In this document: piece by piece, positions 26,026-34,760 of the stretch
How positions within the stretch are numbered: position 1 is the first letter of the stretch
Layout of the letters: the number at the start of each line of letters is the position of its first letter
From: Gracilimonas mengyeensis
Lineage (GTDB): Bacteria; Bacteroidota; Rhodothermia; Balneolales; Balneolaceae
Assembly (NCBI RefSeq): GCF_900182705.1
Contig: NZ_FXTP01000012.1
Coordinates: forward strand, 119,842-183,841
Direction of reading: 5' to 3'
DNA: 64,000 bases
Translations under genes and position numbers: made by a program
Notes under the pieces: model-generated
Seen by the model: the letters and a program-made list of their open reading frames with translations, nothing else
Database searches by the model: none
Told to the model about the DNA's origin: nothing

Positions 26026-28208
26026 TCAAAGAAGCAAAGACGACCCTCAAAGAAACATTCGGCTACGACTCCTTCCGCCCCCTGCAGGAAGAAATCATTA
26101 CCCAAGCAACCCAAGGCAAAGATGCCCTGGTGATCATGCCCACCGGTGGGGGTAAATCGCTTTGCTACCAAATACCGGCTTTGTTGTTTGATGGACTCAC
26201 GGTGGTTGTTTCGCCTCTTATCTCGCTGATGAAAGACCAGGTTGAGCAACTTCGGGAATTTGACATCAACGCGGTGCATTTGAATAGTTCGCTGTCTCCG
26301 GAAGCCTATGGCTACAACCGTCGACAAGTGTTGCAGGGCAAAGCCAAGTTGCTGTATATCGCACCGGAAACCCTGCTGATGGATAAAACCAAGGAGCTGC
26401 TGGAAAACATCGAGGTTGACCTGTTTGCTGTGGATGAGGCGCACTGTATTTCAGAATGGGGACATGATTTTCGCCCTGATTACCGGGAGCTGGCTACGGT
26501 TCGCAAAGAGATTTTTCCCAATGCTACCTGCATGGCCCTTACCGCTACGGCTACTCCCCGCGTGCGTGAGGACATCAAAAAGACACTGGAGTTCGGAGAC
26601 TCTGAAGAATTTATTGCCAGCTTCGACCGTCCCAATTTATTTTTGAAGATTGCCGATAAGGACGATGCCACCAACCAAGTGCTGGATTTTCTATACACTC
26701 GGAAAAATCAATCCGGTATTATTTACTGTATCTCTCGCCGGCAGGTGGACGAGTTAGCCCAAGAGCTGGCCGATGAAGGCTACTCAGTGAAACCCTATCA
26801 CGCCGGATTGTCTGATCGCGACCGGGCCATAAATCAGCGCAAGTTTATCAGGGATGATGTGCAGATTATTGTAGCCACCATCGCTTTCGGTATGGGGATC
26901 AATAAACCCAATGTCCGCTTCGTGATGCATTACGATATGCCACAAAACATTGAACAGTACTATCAGCAAATTGGTCGCGCCGGGCGTGACGGACTTCGTT
27001 CTGATTGCGTAATGCTGTTCAGCTACAACGATCGTCATAAGATCAAGTACTTCATCAATAAAAAAGAAGGACAAGAAAAGGAAGTTGCCGAGAAGCACCT
27101 CGAGGATCTTGTGAAATTTATCGAGACCAAAAAGTGCCGGCGTATTCCACTGATGGATTACTTCGGGGAAGAATATCCCAATGAAGAATGTGGAATGTGC
27201 GACAATTGTATTTCCAAGGATGACAATGTAGAGGACTTCACCCTTCAGGCTAAGAAAATGCTGCGCTGTATCTCTGAACTGGAAGAAAGCTTCGGTAAAA
27301 CACAGGTTATTAACGTATTGCGAGGCTCCAAAGCCAAAACCGTGCTGGAGCCCGAACACGACAAACTGGATACTTATGGAACCGGCAAAGAATGGTCTAA
27401 AACACAGTGGGAGCAGCTTTCCCGAATGCTTATACGCCAGGATTACATCAAGAAAGGAGAACATGCCCAATTGGAAATTGAAGAGAAAGGACGGGCCGTC
27501 TTGAAGGGAGAGGAAAATGTATTTGGCACGCTGGACCGTACGGCTACCGCCATGAGTACCGAAGAAGCTTCACGCGTGGCCAACGAAGTGGAAGCCGAAT
27601 ACGATGAAGATCTTTTCGAAATATTGCGGGAAGAACGCAAGAAAATGGCCGACAAAAAAGGTATTCCTCCTTACACCATCTTCCCCGATACCACGCTGAT
27701 GGAAATGGCCTATTATTATCCCAAAGACAAAGAACATATGCTGCCCTTATATGGTGTGGGTGAAATCAAACTCAAAAAATACGGTTCGGCTTTTATTGGG
27801 GTGATTAAGAAGTATACGCAGGAGCACGGCATTGAGAGCAAGAAAGAAACCCTGCAGGAAAAAGCCGAGGAGCTGGAAAACATCGAACTGCACCAGCAGA
27901 TTGGAAAAGCCTTTAACGATGGTCAGGCTATTTCTCACCTTGCCGAAGAACACGGCGTGAAAGAGGTTACCATCTTGAATCACCTGAAAGATTATCTAAA
28001 AGAAGGCAACAACCTGCGACTGGAAGGCATCACGGAAGCTACTTCCCTCTCACTGCGACAGCAGGATGAGATCATGAAGATTTTTAATGAGAAAGGCTCT
28101 CACATGCTTAAAGTGGTATACGACCGCATGAACAAGAAAATTGGCTACGACCAGATTCGTATCATGCAACTGTATTTTCTTGCTAATGAAGCGGCAGAGA
28201 CCGCCTAA
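26022..28208 (+). CDS. recQ: ATP-dependent DNA helicase RecQ
   Basis: A 3'-5' helicase in recombination and replication-fork repair. Motif 0 FGYDSFRPLQEEII, Walker A MPTGGGKSLCYQIP, DEAHCISEWGHDFRPDY, TATATPRVREDI, and QQIGRAGRDGLRSDC. The zinc site is C...CGMCDNC (near residues 370-400). A winged-helix RQC region, an HRDC domain (about 505-600) and a C-terminal helix-turn-helix (ISHLAEEHGVKEVTILNHL) follow, giving 728 residues. The start is a GTG lying inside the end of an intergenic repeat, with no Shine-Dalgarno sequence; the next in-frame Met would remove motif 0, so GTG is preferred. Confidence 0.95.
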   Translation: MIKEAKTTLKETFGYDSFRPLQEEIITQATQGKDALVIMPTGGGKSLCYQIPALLFDGLTVVVSPLISLMKDQVEQLREFDINAVHLNSSLSPEAYGYNRRQVLQGKAKLLYIAPETLLMDKTKELLENIEVDLFAVDEAHCISEWGHDFRPDYRELATVRKEIFPNATCMALTATATPRVREDIKKTLEFGDSEEFIASFDRPNLFLKIADKDDATNQVLDFLYTRKNQSGIIYCISRRQVDELAQELADEGYSVKPYHAGLSDRDRAINQRKFIRDDVQIIVATIAFGMGINKPNVRFVMHYDMPQNIEQYYQQIGRAGRDGLRSDCVMLFSYNDRHKIKYFINKKEGQEKEVAEKHLEDLVKFIETKKCRRIPLMDYFGEEYPNEECGMCDNCISKDDNVEDFTLQAKKMLRCISELEESFGKTQVINVLRGSKAKTVLEPEHDKLDTYGTGKEWSKTQWEQLSRMLIRQDYIKKGEHAQLEIEEKGRAVLKGEENVFGTLDRTATAMSTEEASRVANEVEAEYDEDLFEILREERKKMADKKGIPPYTIFPDTTLMEMAYYYPKDKEHMLPLYGVGEIKLKKYGSAFIGVIKKYTQEHGIESKKETLQEKAEELENIELHQQIGKAFNDGQAISHLAEEHGVKEVTILNHLKDYLKEGNNLRLEGITEATSLSLRQQDEIMKIFNEKGSHMLKVVYDRMNKKIGYDQIRIMQLYFLANEAAETA

Positions 28209-28232
28209 GAAATATTATGGTATGCTTCTGCA

Positions 28233-28270
28233 ACATTCGGATCTTAAGTATTCGAGATCCGAATGTTTTT
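28233..28270 (+). terminator. Rho-independent terminator after recQ
   Basis: A perfect 12-bp stem, ACATTCGGATCT (28233-28244) and AGATCCGAATGT (28255-28266), followed by TTTT. Confidence 0.85.
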
Positions 28271-28283
28271 AAAAAGGAGAGCA

Positions 28284-28376
28284 TAAAGTGAATTCCAGAT
28301 AATATTTCCACTTCTAAGATAATTACACCGGCCTGAAGGCCGGAGCAACTGATTTCTAATCTTAAACTGAAGTTAT
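28284..28376. repeat. miniature inverted-repeat element, short copy (93 bp)
   Basis: Left end TAAAGTGAATTCCAGATAA (28284-28302) and right end 28357-28376 resemble the ends of the elements at 29097 and 47788. The centre carries CCGGCCTGAAGGCCGG (28328-28343), a perfect inverted repeat that also caps the inner part of the copies at 47788 and 55256. It appears to be an internally deleted member of that family. Confidence 0.6.
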
Positions 28377-28402
28377 TTTGTTAATCAATCTCAGATTAGA
28401 AG

Positions 28403-28873
28403 CTATTCTGAGGCCGGTTCATTGGTGGTAATCACAAAAATAACTAAAGGTTCATCTCCGGTATTTTTTACGGCATGAAAGGCTTCTCCCCGTACAGTGG
28501 TGATACTTCCTTTTGAAATAGGATATTCCCTTTCTTCAGCTTCCCACTCATCTTTTTCCAGGTAGATGCCTGTGCCGTGCATCACCAAGTAAATCTCTTC
28601 TTCCTTTCGCGTGCCATGCGTATGAAAGCCACAGCTGTCTTTGGCTGTAGGAAGAATCATATAGGCTCCGATCCGGTTATTGACCAGTTCTTCCGGTTCA
28701 AACATTTGCAGCAGGTAAACAATGCCATCCCCTCCGTACATTTGCTCACGTCGGTCATAACGGGCTACTTCTGTGCGGTCACTTCCATAATGGTGAACCT
28801 CTGCTTTTACAATAGGCTGAAGTAAGTTGTCCAGTTTCTCTTTTTCGTCTTCACTTAATTTGGTACGGCTCAT
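28403..28873 (-). CDS. cupin-domain protein
   Basis: A 156-residue single-domain cupin. Motif 1 is seen around DSCGFHTHGTRKEEEIYLVM (two His and Glu metal ligands) and motif 2 around GEAFHAVKNTGDEPLVIFVI (His). The fold binds a divalent metal; such proteins are isomerases, dioxygenases or sugar-binding proteins, and the reaction cannot be told here. It has no signal peptide. Divergent from nothing obvious; its promoter region lies next to a cluster of intergenic repeats. Confidence 0.85.
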   Translation of the reverse strand: MSRTKLSEDEKEKLDNLLQPIVKAEVHHYGSDRTEVARYDRREQMYGGDGIVYLLQMFEPEELVNNRIGAYMILPTAKDSCGFHTHGTRKEEEIYLVMHGTGIYLEKDEWEAEEREYPISKGSITTVRGEAFHAVKNTGDEPLVIFVITTNEPASE

Positions 28874-28937
28874 GCAGTCTCTGATTTAAATCCTTTGATA
28901 ATTTGATATATAAGGTGCTATTCAATCACACCCTAAA

Positions 28938-29416
28938 ATAGCGTTAGTTTTAGATAAGAATAGTTGAAGTCAGGGAAATATGGAATTTTAAAGTCATCCC
29001 TGCGAGGGCAGGGATCTAATTGTTCCTTTGAAGACAGCTTGATCTCTGGCAAGCGATAAGATTCCGGGCCTGCGCCACGGAATGACCATCATATATTAAC
29101 GTGAGTTCGATATAAAACCCATCACCTTGAGCCGTTAATTTTGCCCAAAACAGGAGCAATATCATTGAAGAGATGACAGAATCTGTGATGTGAGTCATCG
29201 TGGGTCCAGACCCGCGATCTCCTTACTACCGGCAACGCTGGGCAACAACGAGGTAATGGTGAGTACTACGCCATGTGCCGGGAGATCCCGGTTCTGCGAT
29301 TCCGCTGCGCTACATCTTGACCGGGACGACAGGCTTATCTTCGTATATTCTTATATCGAACTCACGTTATATTATTATTACTATTGTGTATAAACTTTAT
29401 CTCGAACTGCCGTTAA
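28938..29416. repeat. outer miniature inverted-repeat element carrying a nested one
   Basis: The left end ATAGCGTTAGTTTTAGATAA (28938-28957) and right end TTATCTCGAACTGCCGTTAA (29397-29416) are inverted relatives of the TTAACGTGAGTTCGAGATAA ends seen elsewhere. The interior holds a GTCATCCCTGCGAGGGCAGGGATCT-type palindrome (from 28993) and, from 29097 to 29369, a second complete element. Together they explain most of the 616-bp gap between the cupin and LVIVP genes; I see no gene there. Confidence 0.6.
29097..29369. repeat. nested miniature inverted-repeat element (273 bp, perfect 19-bp ends)
   Basis: TAACGTGAGTTCGATATAA at 29097-29115 has its exact reverse complement at 29351-29369. The interior carries a further palindromic GTCATCG...GATCTCC / GGGAGATC...GGGACGAC arrangement (29193-29331) and no plausible protein. 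Confidence 0.8.
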
Positions 29417-29424
29417 AATAAAAA

Positions 29425-29454
29425 AAGCCTGATCCGAAAAATCAGATCAGGCTT
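29425..29454 (-). terminator. Rho-independent terminator after the LVIVP gene
   Basis: Stem AAGCCTGATC (29445-29454 read on the minus strand) with GATCAGGCTT, followed on the minus strand by a T-run (the A-run at 29418-29426). Confidence 0.85.
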
Positions 29455-29489
29455 TAAATATCTGCTTAATGCTTAAACAGCGAACAAAC

Positions 29490-31499
29490 CTACAGGGCGT
29501 TGATGGTGTCCATCAGCTTACCGGCTTTTTCTTCATAAGCATCGGCAACCACGGCATCATTCAGAATATCTGACAGGTTATCCAGGATTCGCTGCTGGCG
29601 AGAACCAGAAGCCTGCTCAGCGCGGTATAGACCTACTCGTAGTTCGCTGATCACTTCGCTATCCATCGCGTCGTTGCGATCCAACTGATCCACATACGCT
29701 TTAGCCAGTGCGAAAGTGGTTGGCCACTCAAACTTGGGCTGACCCTGAGCATTCAGATAATCCAGCTTCACCGTATTGGCGGCTGCAATTTCATTTTCAG
29801 AAATATATGGACTTGGCTTCAGTTCGAAGATGTCTAGGCCACGGGCAATTTCGGAGTTCACAATCAATCCGTTATACCAGTATACTGACCAGCTTCCGCC
29901 CATTTGCATACGGGTTGAGTCAACAGGACCACGATCGTGGTATGCAATTTCTACCGGATTCTCGGCATCCGTCCAGTCAAAAATAGAAATACCGCCCTGG
30001 TACCAGGATTGCACCATAATATCACGATCGGGCACAGGAATCAGGGAACCGTTATGCGCCACACAATTCTCCATTGGCGTTTGTGGCGCCGGAAGTTTGT
30101 AATAGCTCAAAAACTCCATTTCTTTGTTATCGTTGATGGCAAATAAAGCGTTGGCGCCCCATTCCATTGGGTCGGCTTCGCGGCATTTAGGCTGGCCGCC
30201 TCCGCCCCACTCATCGGTAAACAGCACTTTGTCACCCTCGTTGTTGAAAGTAGCTGAGTGCCAGTAGGCAAAGTTGGAATCCGCTACGGCATCTACACGC
30301 TTGGGACTGGCAGGATCGCTGATATCCAACAACAAACCATAGCCTTCACAAGCACCACCGGCCAGGCCGATTTCAGGATATAAAGTGATATCGTGACACT
30401 GGTTAGGACCGCGCTGATCCATAGGATCATCTTCATCGCGATCTCCAAACATTTCATCTACACGTGCTTGCAGAGTTTCACGCAAGGCTGCACTGTCAGC
30501 AGCGGTTACTTCTTCGCGCCCGTCTTCCTGGGCAATTTCCATCAAAATAGGCTGTACAAAACGATCTGGAATCACACGCTCACGTCCAAAGAACTCAGCG
30601 ATAAATGCGCCTTCTTCACGGGCTTCTTCAAGTGCTTGCTGATCGGCAGGAGACATGCCGTGAGTTGGAGCAGCATCCAGGTTTTCAAAAATTCTGGGAG
30701 AGTTTACAATGGCTGCTTCCTCGGGATTGTCGAGCGGTACTTTTATAACCTCAATCCGGAAAAGCGCACTGTTGGGATCTTCATCAGGCAGCGCTGCAGA
30801 ACATCCGGGCAACTCCTCATTAGGCCGTACCGGGGCAGAACCAGAAACATAAACGTATACGTTTTCATCGTCTTCAGGATCTTTCAGCACCGAGTGGGTG
30901 TGAGAACCACGGCAGGTTTGTACGTTGGAAACATACACGGGATTTTTAATGTCGGTGATATCAAAAATACGAATGCCGCGTAATCGCTCTTCACTCACAG
31001 TTTCCTGAACACCGCCGGTACCGCAATCCAAGCGGCCACCAAAACCTTCACCTGAAACAAACAGTAGGTCGCCATATACCGACACATCACTTTGTGATGC
31101 CGGGCATAAATAATCTATGATCAAGTCAGGACTGGTTGGGTTGGTCAAATCCCACACCATAAAACCGTTGTAGTTCCCCTGGATGGCATAATCTCCTTTA
31201 AAAGCGAGATCGGAGTTAGTCACTCCTACAAAATCTTCAGGAGGTGTAGTAGTTGATAGCAAATCAAGGTTCCAGATAGCTTCTTCTGCGTCAAAAACAC
31301 CCGCTCCCAGGCCTACCCTTGGATCCGGACTTGGGGGAGCAGCCTCGTCAACAGGCACTAAAGCCGGCGGTGGCGGCACATCCGCATCACTCATATTTGA
31401 TGAAGAGGAACACGCGTAGGTTCCCATTAGCACAGCTGCCAGCAGGAAAAGCCATCCTTTTCCAAGCAGGGGCCGCGCAGTCTTATTATCGTATTTCAT
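29490..31499 (-). CDS. LVIVP-repeat beta-propeller lipoprotein
   Basis: A 669-residue exported lipoprotein: lipobox in LLAAVLMGTYACSSSS (Cys30). The body contains repeated blade-like segments of the LVIVP/choice-of-anchor type: GDYAIQGNYNGFMVWDLTNP, GDLLFVSGEGFGGRLDCG, RGIRIFDITDIKNPVYVSNV, QTCRGSHTHSVL, and GGISIFDWTDAENPVEIAYH. These proteins are surface or secreted beta-propellers of unknown ligand. The acidic insert around residues 270-370 (EEAREEGAFIAEFFGRERVI and following) interrupts the propeller. It follows the DUF305 gene by about 80 bases on the same strand, and a terminator closes the unit at 29425. Confidence 0.88.
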   Translation of the reverse strand: MKYDNKTARPLLGKGWLFLLAAVLMGTYACSSSSNMSDADVPPPPALVPVDEAAPPSPDPRVGLGAGVFDAEEAIWNLDLLSTTTPPEDFVGVTNSDLAFKGDYAIQGNYNGFMVWDLTNPTSPDLIIDYLCPASQSDVSVYGDLLFVSGEGFGGRLDCGTGGVQETVSEERLRGIRIFDITDIKNPVYVSNVQTCRGSHTHSVLKDPEDDENVYVYVSGSAPVRPNEELPGCSAALPDEDPNSALFRIEVIKVPLDNPEEAAIVNSPRIFENLDAAPTHGMSPADQQALEEAREEGAFIAEFFGRERVIPDRFVQPILMEIAQEDGREEVTAADSAALRETLQARVDEMFGDRDEDDPMDQRGPNQCHDITLYPEIGLAGGACEGYGLLLDISDPASPKRVDAVADSNFAYWHSATFNNEGDKVLFTDEWGGGGQPKCREADPMEWGANALFAINDNKEMEFLSYYKLPAPQTPMENCVAHNGSLIPVPDRDIMVQSWYQGGISIFDWTDAENPVEIAYHDRGPVDSTRMQMGGSWSVYWYNGLIVNSEIARGLDIFELKPSPYISENEIAAANTVKLDYLNAQGQPKFEWPTTFALAKAYVDQLDRNDAMDSEVISELRVGLYRAEQASGSRQQRILDNLSDILNDAVVADAYEEKAGKLMDTINAL

Positions 31500-31579
31500 G
31501 TTGTTTCCCTATTCTATTTAATTAGTGGTAATCGTAGTAGTATCGTAGTAAAAATATATAACGCGGAGTAGAGTCCTGT

Positions 31580-32281
31580 TTAGGATTCTCTCATATTGGC
31601 CAGCATCAGCTTCATCCGCTCAATTTCTGTAATTTGGTCGGCCTGTATATCGGATGCCAGCCTGAAAGCTTGGTCATCCAGGGCCGCTCCGTCCGTATTG
31701 AATAGTTTTTGAACCATGGTAACCGCCCCGCTGTGATGCTCAATCATGTATTTCAAAAATAATTGATCAAAGGCGTCTCCAGTAGTATTGGCCAGGTTTT
31801 CCAGTTGTTGGGGAGATAGCATGCCCGGCATGGTCGTATGATCCATGTGATGTTTGTGCTTATCCACGCCATGAATCATCAGGTTGATACCTTCAATATG
31901 AATTTCCGGTACGGGCTGATCACGGTCGCGCAACCAGGTTTGCATACTGGCAATTTCATCTTTTTGCGCATTGATGATACGAGCAGCCAAAGTTTGTATC
32001 TGCGGACTTGCATCGTTTTTTGGAGCTAGTCTGGACATCACCAGTGCCTGGGCATGGTGACCAATCATACCAATCATAAAATTGGCATCTGCTTCTGTGA
32101 AAGACATTTTAGCGCTATCGATGCGCGCCCAGTACAGGTCTTCCAGGTTTGAAGTATCTTCTGCTGTTTGGGTTGATGATGTGTTGCCGGTATTGGTAGC
32201 CGCTTTATCAGTTGTCGAGCAAGCTGCTACTCCCGCGCCCAACAGAATCAACATAAATAGCCTAAAACAATGATGTGACAT
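31580..32281 (-). CDS. DUF305 lipoprotein
   Basis: Signal peptide with lipobox LLGAGVAACST (Cys21), then a duplicated DUF305 ferritin-like helical domain. The two hallmark His pairs are MIGMIGHHAQALVMS and YMIEHHSGAVTMV. The middle carries a His/Met-rich KHKHHMDHTTMPGML, suggesting metal, perhaps copper, binding; this is inferred from composition. DUF305 proteins are often near metal-resistance genes, but none is seen here. It is the first gene of a probable two-gene unit with the LVIVP lipoprotein. Confidence 0.9.
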   Translation of the reverse strand: MSHHCFRLFMLILLGAGVAACSTTDKAATNTGNTSSTQTAEDTSNLEDLYWARIDSAKMSFTEADANFMIGMIGHHAQALVMSRLAPKNDASPQIQTLAARIINAQKDEIASMQTWLRDRDQPVPEIHIEGINLMIHGVDKHKHHMDHTTMPGMLSPQQLENLANTTGDAFDQLFLKYMIEHHSGAVTMVQKLFNTDGAALDDQAFRLASDIQADQITEIERMKLMLANMRES

Positions 32282-32522
32282 ACCGAGATAATGTTTAATT
32301 ATTTTCCAGATTGAATAGTAAATATTTTCTTCTTTAAGCAGAAGAGAATAATAAGCTCAATTAAAAAGAAATACCAGCAGTGACCTCCTTCGTTATTACT
32401 TTTAACAAGTTTCAAATAACGGAGCTTTATCAGGATTTAGCCACTTAATAGATAGAATCGTTGTTTCTTTTCACTGTAATTTTCTTTCATTCAGATAACT
32501 TTATTCAACCCTTTTTATTTTT

Positions 32523-33122
32523 ATGAGTTCATACAGGCAACTCCTTATTTTTGTTAAAAACCCAGAGTTGGGCAAGGTAAAAACCCGGCTGGCCGCAAGT
32601 ATTGGGGACAAGGAAGCTCTGAATGTGTACCGGAAATTGCTGCAGCTCACCCATCAACAGACCCGAAAGCTGGACGCTGATAAAACCGTCTGGTATTCTT
32701 CTTTTATTCCGGATAATGATCTTTGGGATTCAGACTCTTTTCATACATCACTTCAGCAAGGTTCAAACCTGGGCAATCGCATGCTGCATGCCTTTAAAAC
32801 TGCTTTTCAGAAACAACCTAAATCAAAAGTGATTATCATTGGCAGCGACTGTCCGGGCATCACTACAGAACTCCTAGAAAAAGCTTACCAGGCATTGGAG
32901 AACAAAGAAATCGTGATTGGTCCCGCCCGCGATGGAGGCTATTATTTATTGGGGATGTGCAACTTCCATCCTGAAGTATTTGAGGATATTGACTGGAGCA
33001 CGTCTAAAGTCCGTGAGCAAACCCTGGATGTAATCAAAGCCAACCAATGGAGCTATGAATTACTGGAAGAGCTGAATGATATTGATACGGTGGAGGATTT
33101 GGAGGAGAGTGAGCTTTATTGA
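32523..33122 (+). CDS. TIGR04282 / DUF2064 glycosyltransferase-like protein
   Basis: A 199-residue nucleotide-sugar-transferase-like protein. Typical opening LLIFVKNPELGKVKTRLAAS, then GSDCPGITTELLEKA, the acidic metal site in VIGPARDGGYYLLGMC, and the ending DIDTVEDLEE. The family is named for a member linked to arsenosugar synthesis, but many members occur without arsenic genes, and none are here. Cytosolic. A short AT-rich gap of about 240 bases separates it from the divergent DUF305 gene. Confidence 0.85.
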   Translation: MSSYRQLLIFVKNPELGKVKTRLAASIGDKEALNVYRKLLQLTHQQTRKLDADKTVWYSSFIPDNDLWDSDSFHTSLQQGSNLGNRMLHAFKTAFQKQPKSKVIIIGSDCPGITTELLEKAYQALENKEIVIGPARDGGYYLLGMCNFHPEVFEDIDWSTSKVREQTLDVIKANQWSYELLEELNDIDTVEDLEESELY

Positions 33123-33166
33123 AAACTCGGTATTACAAGATTTATAATACTTGGCCTACTCGCTCA

Positions 33167-34291
33167 TCATCTAAATAAATCTATATAATCCTTAAATATG
33201 TAGAGTCGATTTCTTTCAGCACCAGTTATCTCATGCAATATTTTATGCTCTTCCATTGAATTAATTAGTTTATATGCGGTTGGCATGGATACTTCTGCTA
33301 CTTCACTGGCTCGCTCGGCTGATATTAGAGGTCTTTTATAAAGGTGGTTAACCACTTTTTGTGCATTACCTGATCGAGCACCCATTGAACGAAGTACAGC
33401 ATTCACTTCTTTTTGTAGTTTTAATATTCCGTCAAAAGTTTGAATACTACTTTTTGCTGTTTCAATAACTCCTTGTAGAAAGAACTGAATCCAACCTGAA
33501 AGATCATTTTTTAGCCTTACACGCATTAGGTGATCATAGTAATCGGTTCGGTGTTTCTCAAAGTAATCAGATAAATAAAGAATAGGTTGCTTTAGTATAC
33601 CACAACTCACTAAAAACAACGTAATCATCAAGCGCCCTACTCGTCCATTTCCATCCAAAAAGGGATGTATGGTTTCAAACTGATAGTGCATTATCGCTAT
33701 TTTGATGAGGTCAGGTAATTTTAGGCTTTCGTCGTGCATAAATTGTTCCAAGTCACCCATCAGCTTTGAAATATGCTCATGAATGGGAGGTACAAAAGTT
33801 GCCTCTGTAATCGTGGAACCACCAATCCAATTCTGGCTTTTACGAAATTCTCCCGGTTGTTTATGTTCTCCACGAACTCCACGCATCAATACACTGTGGG
33901 TATTACGGATTAGCCTGGATGAAAAAGGTAACTCTTCCAACTCTTTTATCGCACTACTCATAGCTGCAACATAATTCTGAACTTCTTCCCAGTCATCCCG
34001 CTTTTCTACGGGTACATTTTCCTTATCCATCAGAGCCTCTTCAATATGTGTCTGAGTGCCCTCTATTTTGGAACTCTGTGTAGCCTCCTTGGTGACATGC
34101 ATGCTGATAAAAAGATCGATATTGGGTATGTACTCTGAATACATATCCAAACGCCCCAGTTGTCGGTCTGCCTTGCTTAACAAGTCAATAACTTTCATAT
34201 CATCCAACAGCCAATCCCTATTTAGAAGCGTTGGTTCAAAGCTTTCATAATGGCCTTGATTGATATACTTCCCAGCTTTAAAGTTTTTCAT
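33167..34291 (-). CDS. Fic family protein, class II, with C-terminal winged helix
   Basis: AMPylator-type Fic enzyme: the active-site loop HPFLDGNGRVGR is complete (about residues 209-220). An inhibitory motif of the (S/T)xxxE(G/N) type stands in the N-terminal part as SSKIEG (about 73-78), which defines class II and implies autoinhibition. FVPPIHEHISKLMGDLEQF is the usual pre-Fic segment. The last 70 residues form a winged helix (VVNHLYKRPLISAERASEVA followed by EVSMPTAYKLINSMEEHKIL). ATG 34291 is chosen over TTG 34294. Just upstream are two inverted repeats of identical geometry, so the winged helix may repress its own gene. Codon use is more AT-rich than in neighbours. Confidence 0.93.
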   Translation of the reverse strand: MKNFKAGKYINQGHYESFEPTLLNRDWLLDDMKVIDLLSKADRQLGRLDMYSEYIPNIDLFISMHVTKEATQSSKIEGTQTHIEEALMDKENVPVEKRDDWEEVQNYVAAMSSAIKELEELPFSSRLIRNTHSVLMRGVRGEHKQPGEFRKSQNWIGGSTITEATFVPPIHEHISKLMGDLEQFMHDESLKLPDLIKIAIMHYQFETIHPFLDGNGRVGRLMITLFLVSCGILKQPILYLSDYFEKHRTDYYDHLMRVRLKNDLSGWIQFFLQGVIETAKSSIQTFDGILKLQKEVNAVLRSMGARSGNAQKVVNHLYKRPLISAERASEVAEVSMPTAYKLINSMEEHKILHEITGAERNRLYIFKDYIDLFR

Positions 34292-34303
34292 CAAAAAGTT
34301 AAT

Positions 34304-34337
34304 TAAAGTTATCCTTATTTAAGAAATTGACTCAAAA
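34304..34337 (-). promoter_or_regulatory. candidate fic promoter
   Basis: On the minus strand TTTTG (34333-34337) and TAACTTTA (34304-34311) fit -33 and -7 boxes with 21 bases between them. The arm CCTTATTTAAG of inverted repeat 1 lies between the two boxes, so a bound protein would block transcription. Confidence 0.4.
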
Positions 34338-34389
34338 CTTAAATAAGGAACTTTGTTATTTAAGACAAATGCGATTTCCTTAAATAACA
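34313..34389. promoter_or_regulatory. double inverted-repeat operator upstream of fic
   Basis: Repeat 1: CCTTATTTAAG (34313-34323) and CTTAAATAAGG (34338-34348). Repeat 2: TGTTATTTAAG (34354-34364) and CTTAAATAACA (34379-34389). Both have perfect 11-bp arms and exactly 14 bases between arms, with TTATTTAAG common to all four half-sites. The identical spacing argues for two binding sites of one dimeric regulator. Confidence 0.7.
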
Positions 34390-34523
34390 TGAATGCTAAT
34401 AAAGAAAGGAGCAAACAAATTAAATAATCCTCCAAACTCTAAAGCATTTTTTTACAGTAACAGAAAAAATTACAATAACATACTTTCTGGCTCAGAGGCT
34501 AAAAAGCTCAGGCAAAACAAAAA

Positions 34524-34563
34524 AAGCCTTTGACTTGCTACTGGTTAAGCAAGACAAAGGCTT
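34524..34563 (-). terminator. Rho-independent terminator after tRNA-Arg
   Basis: On the minus strand AAGCCTTTGTCTTGCTT pairs with AGCAAGTCAAAGGCTT and is followed by a T-run (the A-run at 34517-34525), placed directly after the tRNA 3' end. Confidence 0.85.
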
Positions 34564-34571
34564 CTGAAAAG

Positions 34572-34645
34572 TACACCCGGGGGGATTCGAACCTCCAACC
34601 GCCTGATTCGTAGTCAGGTACTCTATCCAATTGAGCTACGGGTGC
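34572..34645 (-). tRNA. tRNA-Arg, anticodon ACG
   Basis: A complete cloverleaf on the minus strand: acceptor GCACCCG pairing with CGGGTGT, D-arm GCTC...GAGT, anticodon stem CCTGA/TCAGG around the loop CTACGAA (anticodon ACG, genomic 34609-34611), and T-arm GGAGG TTCGAAT CCCCC. The discriminator is A, and CCA is not encoded. The wobble A is normally converted to inosine by TadA to read CGU/CGC/CGA. It appears to be a single transcript with its own terminator. Confidence 0.96.
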
Positions 34646-34760
34646 ATTTCTTGGAGAGCCTCAAAGATAAGGACTAATTTACCGACGGGCAATACCAAAT
34701 TGGCAATTTCTTGATTCTCTTCACAAAGCCAAATATAAAACCCATTTTCATTCCTTCCTT

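Noticed and set aside
34571..34645. The tRNA region as an integrated-element attachment site with fic as cargo
   Set aside because: No integrase gene and no direct repeat of the tRNA 3' end were found in the window; fic alone is not evidence of an island.
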